A DNA stretch of 5,938 bases, from NCBI GenBank assembly GCA_030632925.1, contig DAOVTU010000219.1, positions 1-5,938 of the forward strand. Reading direction: 5' to 3'. The DNA is from Candidatus Krumholzibacteriia bacterium. GTDB lineage: Bacteria; Krumholzibacteriota; Krumholzibacteriia; LZORAL124-64-63. Every line of letters begins with the position of its first letter. Within the stretch, counting starts at the first letter, position 1. A program made the translations under genes and the position numbers. Of the stretch, positions 1 through 5,938 are shown piece after piece. Under the pieces are notes generated by a model that was not told the DNA's origin, searched no databases, and saw only the letters and a list, made by a program, of their open reading frames with translations.

Positions 1-341
1 ACCGTCCGGGCGAACTGAAACTGAGCGACAAGGCCTACGACACCTGTGTCGCTGGAATCATCAGCGGCGCCGGTGGCGTCAAGCCGGGCATGATCATGGG
101 TCAGCGCGGCAGCGTGGCTGATGGCGCCCACCCCGTGGCCCTGAGCGGTCGCGTATATGTGCAGGCCGACGCCGACGCCGGCCCGATCAAACCCGGTGAT
201 TTGCTCACCACATCTGAAATTCCCGGTCATGCCATGAAGGTGGGGGATGCCGGCCTTGCCCAGGGAGCCGTTCTGGGCAAGGCCATGACGGGGTTGGACA
301 GTGGTCAGGGACTGGTTCTGGTCCTGGTTTCGTTGCAGTAG
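1..341 (+). CDS. 3' end of a gene for a large hypothetical protein; conserved Gly-rich C-terminal module (5'-truncated)
   Basis: The frame is open from the first base (first full codon at 3) to the TAG at 339-341, so only the last 112 residues are visible and the start lies outside the window. The visible part has short beta-strand and turn motifs: VAGIISGAGG, then HPVALSGRVYV, then KPGDLLTTSEIPGHAMKV, then GAVLGKAMT, ending in the hydrophobic LVLVLVSLQ. I recognise this pattern as the conserved C-terminal domain of many large bacterial hypothetical proteins. The GRVYV / GDLLTTS..PGHAMK part also resembles regions near the C-terminus of phage tail-spike-like proteins with intramolecular chaperone or autocleavage domains. 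The function is unknown; a surface or fibre-like role is an inference. An internal ATG at 90 could be mistaken for a start, but clear family homology extends upstream of it. The gene is followed directly by the beta-propeller gene, whose ribosome-binding site overlaps this stop codon. Confidence 0.85.
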   Translation, partial: RPGELKLSDKAYDTCVAGIISGAGGVKPGMIMGQRGSVADGAHPVALSGRVYVQADADAGPIKPGDLLTTSEIPGHAMKVGDAGLAQGAVLGKAMTGLDSGQGLVLVLVSLQ

Positions 342-344
342 GAG
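340..344 (+). promoter_or_regulatory. Shine-Dalgarno site of the beta-propeller gene, overlapping the upstream stop codon
   Basis: AGGAG at 340-344 lies 6 nt before the ATG at 351 and shares its first two bases with the TAG stop (339-341) of the preceding gene. This fixes the start of the 860-residue protein. It implies that the two genes are read from one mRNA, probably with translational coupling. Confidence 0.8.
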
Positions 345-350
345 AAGCAG

Positions 351-2933
351 ATGTTGAAACTGAAAAAATTGGCGCCGGGCCTGATCATGTTGACACTGAT
401 TGCGGGGTGGTTCCTGCTGGAAGCTGACGGCGGGATGGAAGAAGCCGGGGACGATGAGCCCAACTATGGCCTGCACCAGAACCCGGAAATCATCGCCGAC
501 AAAATCGCCCGCAAGCGAGGCGAACGTCCTGACTTGCAGCAAGCCAAAGAAGCCACTGCCAAAGGTCGGCAGGAGTACTGGGAACTCCGCACCGGAGAGG
601 TTCCCGATGGCTACTACACGCGCGGCAGGCAGCAGGCGAATCGGTTGCCCGAAACCCGGGACAGTTGGCTTGGCGGCGACAAGGATGGTGGTGTGAGGAC
701 CTGGGATTGGCTGGGCCCCGGCAATATCGGTGGTCGGGTGCGGGCGCTGGTGATCGACCCGGCGGATCCACTGCGCATGTGGCTCGGCGGGGTCAATGGA
801 GGTATTTGGAAAAGCACCAGTGGGGGCAATTCGTGGGTTCCTAAAAACGACTTTATGGCCAATCTGGCGGTCTCCTGCATGGTGATGACCCCGGACCGGC
901 AGTATTTGTTTGCTGGAACCGGAGAAGGCTTCCCGGGCGGCAATCTCGGTTTTCGGGGAGAAGGCATTTTTCGCAGCGGCGACCTGGGAGAAACCTGGCA
1001 GCAGATGACGATTCCCAACAGCACGGATTTCCGCTTTATCAACCGCCTGGCGGTCCATCCCGACATTGACGGCCGGTTGTATGCGGTCACCAGGAACGGT
1101 CGCCTGTACCTGTCCCATGACGATGGCTCGACGTGGGACCCGCCCGGGTTTCTGAACACCACGGGCTATGATATCAAGATCACCAACCAGACTGCTGATG
1201 GAACACCGTGGATCATGGTGGCCGGCAACGGCGACGTCTTCCTGTCCACAGACGATGGTGCCAGCTTTCTCAGCATGGTCAGCGGCGGGGTCGCCAGTCC
1301 CTTGCCCCTGGATTTCCAGCGGGCGGAACTCGCTTTCGGAACGCTTGCCGGCAGTGACCCGTACCTCTTTGTTTCCCTCAACCGCAACGACGGAGAAGTT
1401 TGGCGGTCCACCGACGGCGGCAACAACTGGACCCGGCGCAACACCGGTGTCGACTACCTGGTCGGCCAGTCAGCGACCGCGACTAATCAGGGCGATTACG
1501 ACAATACGATCTGGGTGGAGCCGGGACGCACCGGGCGGTTGTTGGTCGGTGGGATCGACCTCTTCATGGGAACTTCTGATGGCGCGGTCATGACCAGGAT
1601 CAGCGATTGGACACGATACCCCGCTCGTCTTTCAGCCCACGCCGACCAACATCTCATCGTGCCGCATCCCAACTATTCCTCCGATTCGCCTTTGGTTTAT
1701 TTCTGCAACGACGGCGGCGTGCAGTTGAACAGCAACCCCTGGAGCGGCAATCCCCGGAGCGGCTGGACCAATCTGGCCAACGGGTTGGGGATTACCCAAC
1801 TCTATCAGGGGGCGGCCGATCCCACCGGCAATGTCATCATGGGCGGTGCCCAGGACAACAGCTTCCTGCGCCATACTGGTGGGGGCACTGAAGGGTGGTT
1901 CCAGGAGTCCACCGGCGATGGTGCGTACGTTGCGGTGAACCAGGACGACCCCGATATCATTTATGCCTCGAAGCAGAATCTCGACCTGAGACGCAGCCGA
2001 AATGGCGGCAACAGTTATACGGATATCGGCAAGAACATCCCTGATTCGGCGGCCGAAAATGGAAGTGTCCTGTTTATTGCTCCGTTCATGATCAGTCACT
2101 TCGACCAGTCCAGTCTCTACGCCGGTGGCCGGAGCATTTGGTTCACGAGTGATGAAGGGAACAACTGGCTTCCCGTCCGTCCCGCCCTTCTCAGCGGCGA
2201 GCGTTGCAGCGCCATCGAGCAGTCTCCCTCCGACCCTGCGCGCTTGTATGTGGGCTACAACCGGGGTACGGTTTCGCGGACCATCAACAACCAATTGGTG
2301 TGGTTAGACATCCACGATGGCGTGGCCGGGATGCCTGCCAGTATCGTCACCGATATCGCTGTCAATGCCAGTGACCCGGATGATGTGGTGGTTGCTTTTG
2401 GCGACTATGGCTCAAATTCTCTCTGGCGCAGCTTCAACGGGGGTGTCGACTGGGCGGTCATTTCAAGAGGCGGGGCGTTGCCGTTGCCCGTTGGGCCCGT
2501 CAACACGGTCACCTTCCATCCGCAGAATTCGAACTGGATCTACGTCGGGACGGATTTTGGAGTTTTTGCCACTGAAGATGGCGGGGCGAACTGGAGCCGG
2601 ACCGCCAGTGCGGCGTCCGGGGAAGGGCCGGCCAATACCCAGGTCAATGATCTCTTCTGGGCCGGTGACCGACTGATGGCGGCCACCTTCGGCCGCGGCA
2701 TGTACCGCACCCGGCCGCTGGTGGTGGCCTATGTGAACGCGTCGAGCTTCGGCGGGTCGGGCCCCTCGGGAACAGAGCTCAACCCCTATCCGAGGCTGCA
2801 GGACGGCGAAACGGCTGCCGGTCACGGCACCAACATCATCATCGAAGGTGGTACCTACAACGAGACCAACGGTTTGCTGTTGAACAAACGCGGTGTGATC
2901 AGCAATAGAAATGGTTCAGCGCTCATCAAGTAG
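351..2933 (+). CDS. exported Asp-box (BNR/sortilin-like) beta-propeller protein with beta-helix-like C-terminal tail
   Basis: This is an 860-residue protein. The N-terminus (MLKLKK, then a hydrophobic stretch at about 7-23) is an export signal or membrane anchor; there is no lipobox Cys. A charged linker (about 25-110) leads to the family motif WLGPGNIGGRVRAL (120-133). Nine Asp-box-like motifs (S/T-x-D-x-G-x-x-W type) follow: STSGGNSW 155, SGDLGETW 209, SHDDGSTW 255, STDDGASF 299, STDGGNNW 353, SRNGGNSY 549, TSDEGNNW 599, SFNGGVDW 694 and TEDGGANW 741. Their spacing fits two consecutive propellers, as in VPS10/sortilin-like and xyloglucanase-like (GH74 fold) proteins. Residues 793-860 form a separate short module, covered in the findings. 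Automatic pipelines would probably call it glycosyl hydrolase or exo-sialidase. I see no sialidase Arg triad or FRIP motif, so an enzyme activity is unsupported; binding or scaffolding outside the cytoplasm is as likely. It probably shares an operon with the gene upstream. Confidence 0.9.
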   Translation: MLKLKKLAPGLIMLTLIAGWFLLEADGGMEEAGDDEPNYGLHQNPEIIADKIARKRGERPDLQQAKEATAKGRQEYWELRTGEVPDGYYTRGRQQANRLPETRDSWLGGDKDGGVRTWDWLGPGNIGGRVRALVIDPADPLRMWLGGVNGGIWKSTSGGNSWVPKNDFMANLAVSCMVMTPDRQYLFAGTGEGFPGGNLGFRGEGIFRSGDLGETWQQMTIPNSTDFRFINRLAVHPDIDGRLYAVTRNGRLYLSHDDGSTWDPPGFLNTTGYDIKITNQTADGTPWIMVAGNGDVFLSTDDGASFLSMVSGGVASPLPLDFQRAELAFGTLAGSDPYLFVSLNRNDGEVWRSTDGGNNWTRRNTGVDYLVGQSATATNQGDYDNTIWVEPGRTGRLLVGGIDLFMGTSDGAVMTRISDWTRYPARLSAHADQHLIVPHPNYSSDSPLVYFCNDGGVQLNSNPWSGNPRSGWTNLANGLGITQLYQGAADPTGNVIMGGAQDNSFLRHTGGGTEGWFQESTGDGAYVAVNQDDPDIIYASKQNLDLRRSRNGGNSYTDIGKNIPDSAAENGSVLFIAPFMISHFDQSSLYAGGRSIWFTSDEGNNWLPVRPALLSGERCSAIEQSPSDPARLYVGYNRGTVSRTINNQLVWLDIHDGVAGMPASIVTDIAVNASDPDDVVVAFGDYGSNSLWRSFNGGVDWAVISRGGALPLPVGPVNTVTFHPQNSNWIYVGTDFGVFATEDGGANWSRTASAASGEGPANTQVNDLFWAGDRLMAATFGRGMYRTRPLVVAYVNASSFGGSGPSGTELNPYPRLQDGETAAGHGTNIIIEGGTYNETNGLLLNKRGVISNRNGSALIK

Positions 2934-2940
2934 CGCAGCA

Positions 2941-2969
2941 GTGACCACGGGGCTCGACCGTGCTATACT
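2941..2969 (+). promoter_or_regulatory. predicted sigma70-type promoter of the sigma factor-kinase operon
   Basis: The -10 hexamer TATACT (2964-2969) is preceded by TGC (2961-2963), an extended -10 element. Exactly 17 nt upstream, GTGACC (2941-2946) matches 4 of 6 bases of the TTGACA -35 consensus. The expected transcript start near 2976 leaves a leader of about 20 nt before the GTG at 2997. The promoter lies in the only intergenic gap of the window and points towards the sigma gene. The presence of a housekeeping-type promoter, with no obvious ECF-type GGAAC...GTC pair, suggests that basal expression does not need the encoded sigma factor. Seen by eye only; no transcript data. Confidence 0.6.
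2946..2962. repeat. small inverted repeat inside the promoter spacer (possible operator)
   Basis: CACGG (2946-2950) and CCGTG (2958-2962) are perfect 5-bp inverted arms separated by 7 nt. The dyad fills the spacer between the predicted -35 and -10 boxes, where a bound protein would block RNA polymerase. Five-base arms can easily occur by chance in GC-rich DNA. It is not a terminator: the stem is short and no T-run follows. Confidence 0.25.
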
Positions 2970-2987
2970 CATGGCCGGATTCGAGTT

Positions 2988-2992
2988 GGGAG
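2988..2992 (+). promoter_or_regulatory. ribosome-binding site supporting the GTG start of the sigma gene
   Basis: GGGAG (2988-2992) is the only Shine-Dalgarno-like sequence before the sigma factor frame. It sits 4 nt before the GTG at 2997, slightly close but usable. It favours GTG over any later start; later starts would also remove the first helix of sigma region 2. Confidence 0.6.
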
Positions 2993-2996
2993 ACCC

Positions 2997-3560
2997 GTGG
3001 GAGACAACAAACATCCAGCCCAGGTCACGCAGTTGCTCGTGGAACTGCGTGACGGTCGCCGTGAGGCCTTTGACGAGCTCATACCGCTCGTCTACGACGA
3101 CCTGCGCCGTATTGCGCGGGCCCACATGCACGCGCGGGCCGGCGGGGCCACCATGCAGACCACCGCCCTGGTGCACGAAGCCTTCCTGAGCCTGGTCGAC
3201 CGGACCCGCATCCAGTGGAACGACCGCGAACATTTCCTTTCCGTTTACAGTGTCGTGATGCGGAACTTGCTGGTGGACATGGCCCGGGCCCGGCAGGCCC
3301 TCAAGCGCGGCGGCAGTGAAAAACTCCAACGGATCGATCTCGACGAAGTCATGGTCGACGACCAGGCCGAGCAGTTGCTCGCCATTGACCAGGCCCTCAA
3401 AAAACTGGAAGAATTCGACCTGCGTCTGACCCGAGTTGTGGAGTGCCGATTTTTTGCCGGCTTCACCGAAGAGGAAACGGCGCTGGCCCTCCAGATCACC
3501 TCGCGCACCGTCCGGCGCGATTGGCTGAAAGCGAAAGCGGTGTTGCGGGAATGGCTTTAG
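2997..3560 (+). CDS. ECF-like RNA polymerase sigma factor (TIGR02999 / Sigma70_ECF type)
   Basis: This 187-residue protein starts at GTG and has the usual length for the family. Sigma region 2 spans about residues 8-100, with AFDELIPLVYDDLRRIA (24-40), region 2.2 QTTALVHEAFLSLVD (54-68) and RNLLVDMARARQALKRGG (89-106), a family signature at the end of region 2. A short acidic linker (about 110-126) leads to sigma region 4 (about 127-185). There VVECRFFAGFTEEETA (147-162) and SRTVRRDWLKAK (169-180) form the helix-turn-helix that reads the -35 element. Two points are odd. The acidic DAED-type core-binding motif of ordinary ECF factors is replaced by QTTA (54-57), and the Gly usual in the helix-turn-helix turn is Gln166. 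No anti-sigma gene is adjacent; the next gene is a transmembrane Ser/Thr kinase overlapping by 10 nt. Its regulon is unknown. Confidence 0.93.
   Translation: MGDNKHPAQVTQLLVELRDGRREAFDELIPLVYDDLRRIARAHMHARAGGATMQTTALVHEAFLSLVDRTRIQWNDREHFLSVYSVVMRNLLVDMARARQALKRGGSEKLQRIDLDEVMVDDQAEQLLAIDQALKKLEEFDLRLTRVVECRFFAGFTEEETALALQITSRTVRRDWLKAKAVLREWL
3551..3560 (+). other. 10-nt stop/start overlap coupling sigma factor and kinase genes
   Basis: The kinase ATG (3551-3553) lies inside the end of the sigma gene, whose TAG is at 3558-3560, in a different frame. The bases before the ATG give only a poor, badly spaced ribosome-binding site (GCGGGA abuts the ATG). Ribosomes finishing the sigma factor probably re-initiate here, which would tie the amounts of the two proteins together. 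Confidence 0.7.
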
Positions 3561-5938
3561 AAGACTTCAGTGCCGAAGATTGGCAGCGGGTGGACGAGGA
3601 ACTGGACCGCCTCATCGATTTACCCGCCACTGAACGAGAAAAAGCGCTGCAGGATTTGGCTGCACACAACCCGAAACTTGGCGCGGGCCTGCGCCACATT
3701 CTCGAAAGCCAGGACTCTCCCCTGGACCGCCCCGCCGTTGAAGCGATGGCCGAGTTGGTCGAATCCGACACCGGACGCCAACAGGATCCTGCCCTCGGCA
3801 CCCGGATCGGTCCCTTCCGAATTCTGAAACGTCTCGGCGTCGGGGGCATGGGCGTGGTCTATCTGGCCGAACGCGTGGATGGGCATTTCGCGCAGCAGGT
3901 GGCCCTTAAAGTGGTGCGCGAAGGCCTGCCCGACGAGGCAACCCGCCGCCGCTTCCTGGCCGAACGGCAAATTCTGGCCGAATTGGAACACCCGCACATT
4001 GCGCGGCTGATAGACGGCGGCGTCAGTGAAGACGGGCGCCCCTACCTGGCCATGGAATATGTCGCGGGGGTGCCACTGGACACGTATTGCGAAAGCGAAA
4101 ACCTGGATGTCAGGCAACGCTTGGCCCTGTTCCTGGATGTTTGCGCCGCTGTGGAAGCTGCCCACCGTCGCCTGGTGGTGCACCGCGATTTGAAATCCAG
4201 CAACATCATGGTCGATGACCAGGGGTCGGTGAAGGTTCTGGATTTTGGCATTGCCAAATGGCTGGACGAAAGCCGGGCCGAAGAGTTCGGTGCGCTGACC
4301 CTCGGCGATGCGGCGCCGTTGACGCCGGACACGTCGGCGCCTGAGCAGTTGCAGGGCGGGGCGATCACCACCGCCACCGATGTTTATGGCCTGGGTATTT
4401 TGCTTTTTCGCCTGCTGACCGAAAAGCAGCCTTTCGTGCTGACGGGCATGGCCCTTACCGAACGCATCCGCCACCTGACCGAAGAAGATGTGCGCCGGCC
4501 GAGCGAGGTTGCGAAACCTGAGCACAGCCGGGAACTGCGGGGCGACCTGGACCAGATCGTGGCCAAAGCCATGCGCAAGAATCCCACGCGCCGTTACGCC
4601 GGGGCGCGGGAGTTGGCTGCAGATATCGAGCGTTTCCTGGTTGGAAGACCCGTTCTGGCCACGCCGAATTCGACCAGCTACCGCCTGGGAAAATTTGTCC
4701 GCCGCAACACCGCTGTTGTTGTGGTGACGGGTCTGGCTTTGGTGGCGCTGGTCGGTGGTTTGATCGCCACCACCTGGCAGGCCCGCATTGCCGGCCAGGA
4801 GCGGGTTGTTGCCGAACAGCAGGCAGAGCGAGCCGAACGCATCTCCGAATCCCTGGTGCGCATTTTTGAGGACTCCAATCCCTACAGCGGATTGGGCCGG
4901 GTGCCCACGGCCCTGGACATCCTCGACGCCAACGTGGAACGGATGCGGTCAGAATTTGCCGATGACCCACAATTGCAGGCCGAGCTGTTGCTGATGATCG
5001 CGCGGGCCTATGGCGGGCTTGGTCATATCGAACCGATGGACCCGTTGCTGCGTGAAGTCGAGGCGGTGCAGGATTCGATTTATGGCCGGGACAGTTTTGA
5101 AAGCGCCTCGGTGCGGCTGCAACGAGCTTCACTGCTGCGCCGGCAGGGAGACTTGGTGGCAGCCCAGGAACTCATGCCAGAGGTTGTCGCCATCTACGAA
5201 AAGCACACGGCGCCGATCTCCCTGGACCGGATCAAGGTCTACGAAGCGGCCGCCACGTTGGCGGGCCTGGCAGGGCAGTACTCCGCTGCGGACAGTCTTT
5301 GCCTGGCGGTGCTGAAAATCCGGCGCATCCTGTTTGAGCCCGACGATCCTGCCCTGGCCACCAGCTACACCCACAGGGCCACTGTCCTGGATAATCTCGG
5401 CCGATCCGACGAGGCGACCGAACTCTATGACCAGGCCATCAGGATTTTCCGGAGTCATCCGGACGAACAACACAATCTGGCGGGCACCCTGGGCAACTAC
5501 GCGCTTCTATTGGTCAACATGGGGCGCTTGAACGAGGCGGCGGCGGTGCAGGAGGAATCCATCCGGTTGACGCGGGATATCGGCATGGCTTCGGGTGATG
5601 TCCTGGCCAATCAACTCAATTCCTACGGGGCGATCCTGAATGATCTGGGCCGTTACGAAGAGTCGATTCCCATTCTGCGTGATGCCGCCCTCATGAACGA
5701 GGCGGCGGCGGGCAAGAGCGGCATTCGGTGGTTGGCGGTGGCGATGAATCTGGGAACAGCCCTGACCTACAACGCTGAGTTTGACGAGGCTGCCGGATGG
5801 CTGGATGCTGGAGTTGCCGGCATGGGAGAACTCGTGGGCACGGAGCACCTGTACTACGGCGTGGCGCTTTCCTATCGGGGTATCCTGGATCGTCGGGCAG
5901 ACCGCCGGCAAGTGGCCCAGGCCAGGCTTCAAAATTCC
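3551..5938 (+). CDS. transmembrane Ser/Thr protein kinase with C-terminal TPR repeats (3'-truncated by window end)
   Basis: The frame is open from ATG 3551 to the last base: 796 codons without a stop. The start is supported by the family's N-terminal leader, DWQRVDEELDRLIDLPATER (10-29 with neighbours). The kinase domain covers about 86-364: glycine loop GVGGMG (96-101), VALK Lys120, probable helix-C Glu138, HRDLKSSN (211-218; catalytic Asp213, Lys215, Asn218), DFG (231-233), APE (263-265) and TATDVYGLG (274-282). All catalytic residues are present, so it should be active. A single membrane segment (about 387-409) follows KFVRRN; positive residues before it place the kinase in the cytoplasm and the rest outside. 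A probable coiled coil (411-440) leads to TPR-like helical pairs, clearest at 603-633, 644-676, 686-718 and 729-760. Family members often run to 800-1000 residues, so the end is probably not far beyond the window. The likely partner is the overlapping sigma factor; an extracytoplasmic protein or peptide signal for the TPRs is an inference. Confidence 0.93.
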   Translation, partial: MALEDFSAEDWQRVDEELDRLIDLPATEREKALQDLAAHNPKLGAGLRHILESQDSPLDRPAVEAMAELVESDTGRQQDPALGTRIGPFRILKRLGVGGMGVVYLAERVDGHFAQQVALKVVREGLPDEATRRRFLAERQILAELEHPHIARLIDGGVSEDGRPYLAMEYVAGVPLDTYCESENLDVRQRLALFLDVCAAVEAAHRRLVVHRDLKSSNIMVDDQGSVKVLDFGIAKWLDESRAEEFGALTLGDAAPLTPDTSAPEQLQGGAITTATDVYGLGILLFRLLTEKQPFVLTGMALTERIRHLTEEDVRRPSEVAKPEHSRELRGDLDQIVAKAMRKNPTRRYAGARELAADIERFLVGRPVLATPNSTSYRLGKFVRRNTAVVVVTGLALVALVGGLIATTWQARIAGQERVVAEQQAERAERISESLVRIFEDSNPYSGLGRVPTALDILDANVERMRSEFADDPQLQAELLLMIARAYGGLGHIEPMDPLLREVEAVQDSIYGRDSFESASVRLQRASLLRRQGDLVAAQELMPEVVAIYEKHTAPISLDRIKVYEAAATLAGLAGQYSAADSLCLAVLKIRRILFEPDDPALATSYTHRATVLDNLGRSDEATELYDQAIRIFRSHPDEQHNLAGTLGNYALLLVNMGRLNEAAAVQEESIRLTRDIGMASGDVLANQLNSYGAILNDLGRYEESIPILRDAALMNEAAAGKSGIRWLAVAMNLGTALTYNAEFDEAAGWLDAGVAGMGELVGTEHLYYGVALSYRGILDRRADRRQVAQARLQNS

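Noticed and set aside
614..1162. 182-codon minus-strand open frame rich in Pro, Ser and Arg
   Set aside because: The composition is typical of a shadow of a GC-rich gene, and the sense strand carries clear Asp-box motifs.
1632..2294. 220-codon open frame on the minus strand opposite the propeller gene
   Set aside because: The + strand here encodes propeller repeats in an unbroken frame. The antisense product shows no recognisable motif or ribosome-binding site.
351..2933. Annotation of the propeller protein as an active sialidase
   Set aside because: Asp-boxes are structural and occur in many non-enzymatic propellers. I did not find the FRIP motif or an evident Arg triad.
2934..2975. Possible rho-independent terminator after the propeller gene
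   Set aside because: The only hairpin seen (2946-2962) has a 5-bp stem and no following T-run, and it overlaps a better-supported promoter.
3620..4525. 301-codon open frame on the minus strand opposite the kinase gene
   Set aside because: It lies wholly opposite a kinase domain with every catalytic motif intact. Its translation shows no family I recognise, and long antisense open frames are common opposite GC-rich genes.
4455..5132. 225-codon minus-strand open frame opposite the membrane segment and early TPR part of the kinase
   Set aside because: It is rich in Pro, Arg and Ala, without motifs, and antisense to a continuous coding frame.
1..5938. CRISPR arrays, tRNA or rRNA genes, insertion sequences and long direct repeats
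   Set aside because: None was seen: the window is almost entirely coding, with one 63-nt gap. The repeated Asp-box and TPR motifs are protein-level repeats, not DNA repeats.

Overview
The window is GC-rich (by eye about 60%) and densely coded, with all four supported genes on the + strand. It suggests a free-living Gram-negative bacterium rich in Ser/Thr kinases and ECF-like sigma factors. A gammaproteobacterium around the Xanthomonadales/Wenzhouxiangella type fits best, because of the style of the kinase-TPR protein and an extended -10 box, TGCTATACT. Acidobacteriota or a similar group cannot be excluded from sequence alone, and the taxon call is an inference.

Region 1 (1-2933) holds two apparently co-transcribed genes for probably exported proteins. 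The first is the 3' end of a gene whose C-terminal domain is a glycine-rich module found at the end of many large surface or tail-like hypothetical proteins. Its stop codon overlaps the Shine-Dalgarno sequence of the second gene. The second gene encodes an 860-residue exported protein of Asp-box (BNR/sortilin-like) beta-propeller repeats with a short beta-helix-like C-terminal tail.

Region 2 (2934-2996) is the only intergenic gap. It has no convincing terminator, but it holds a good sigma70-type promoter with a 17-nt spacer, an extended -10 and a small dyad inside the spacer.

Region 3 (2997-5938) is a two-gene signalling unit. An ECF-like sigma factor of the TIGR02999/Sigma70_ECF type (187 aa) overlaps by 10 nt the start of a transmembrane Ser/Thr kinase with C-terminal TPR repeats. 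The kinase reading frame stays open from 3551 to the last base, giving 796 codons with the 3' end missing.

The most interesting reading is that the kinase directly controls the sigma factor. Region 2.2 of the sigma factor lacks the usual acidic DAED-type core-binding motif and has adjacent threonines there (Thr55, Thr56), in a setting comparable to the EcfP/PknT pair of Vibrio parahaemolyticus. No anti-sigma gene is visible. Whether the exported proteins upstream are targets of the pair cannot be told from this window.
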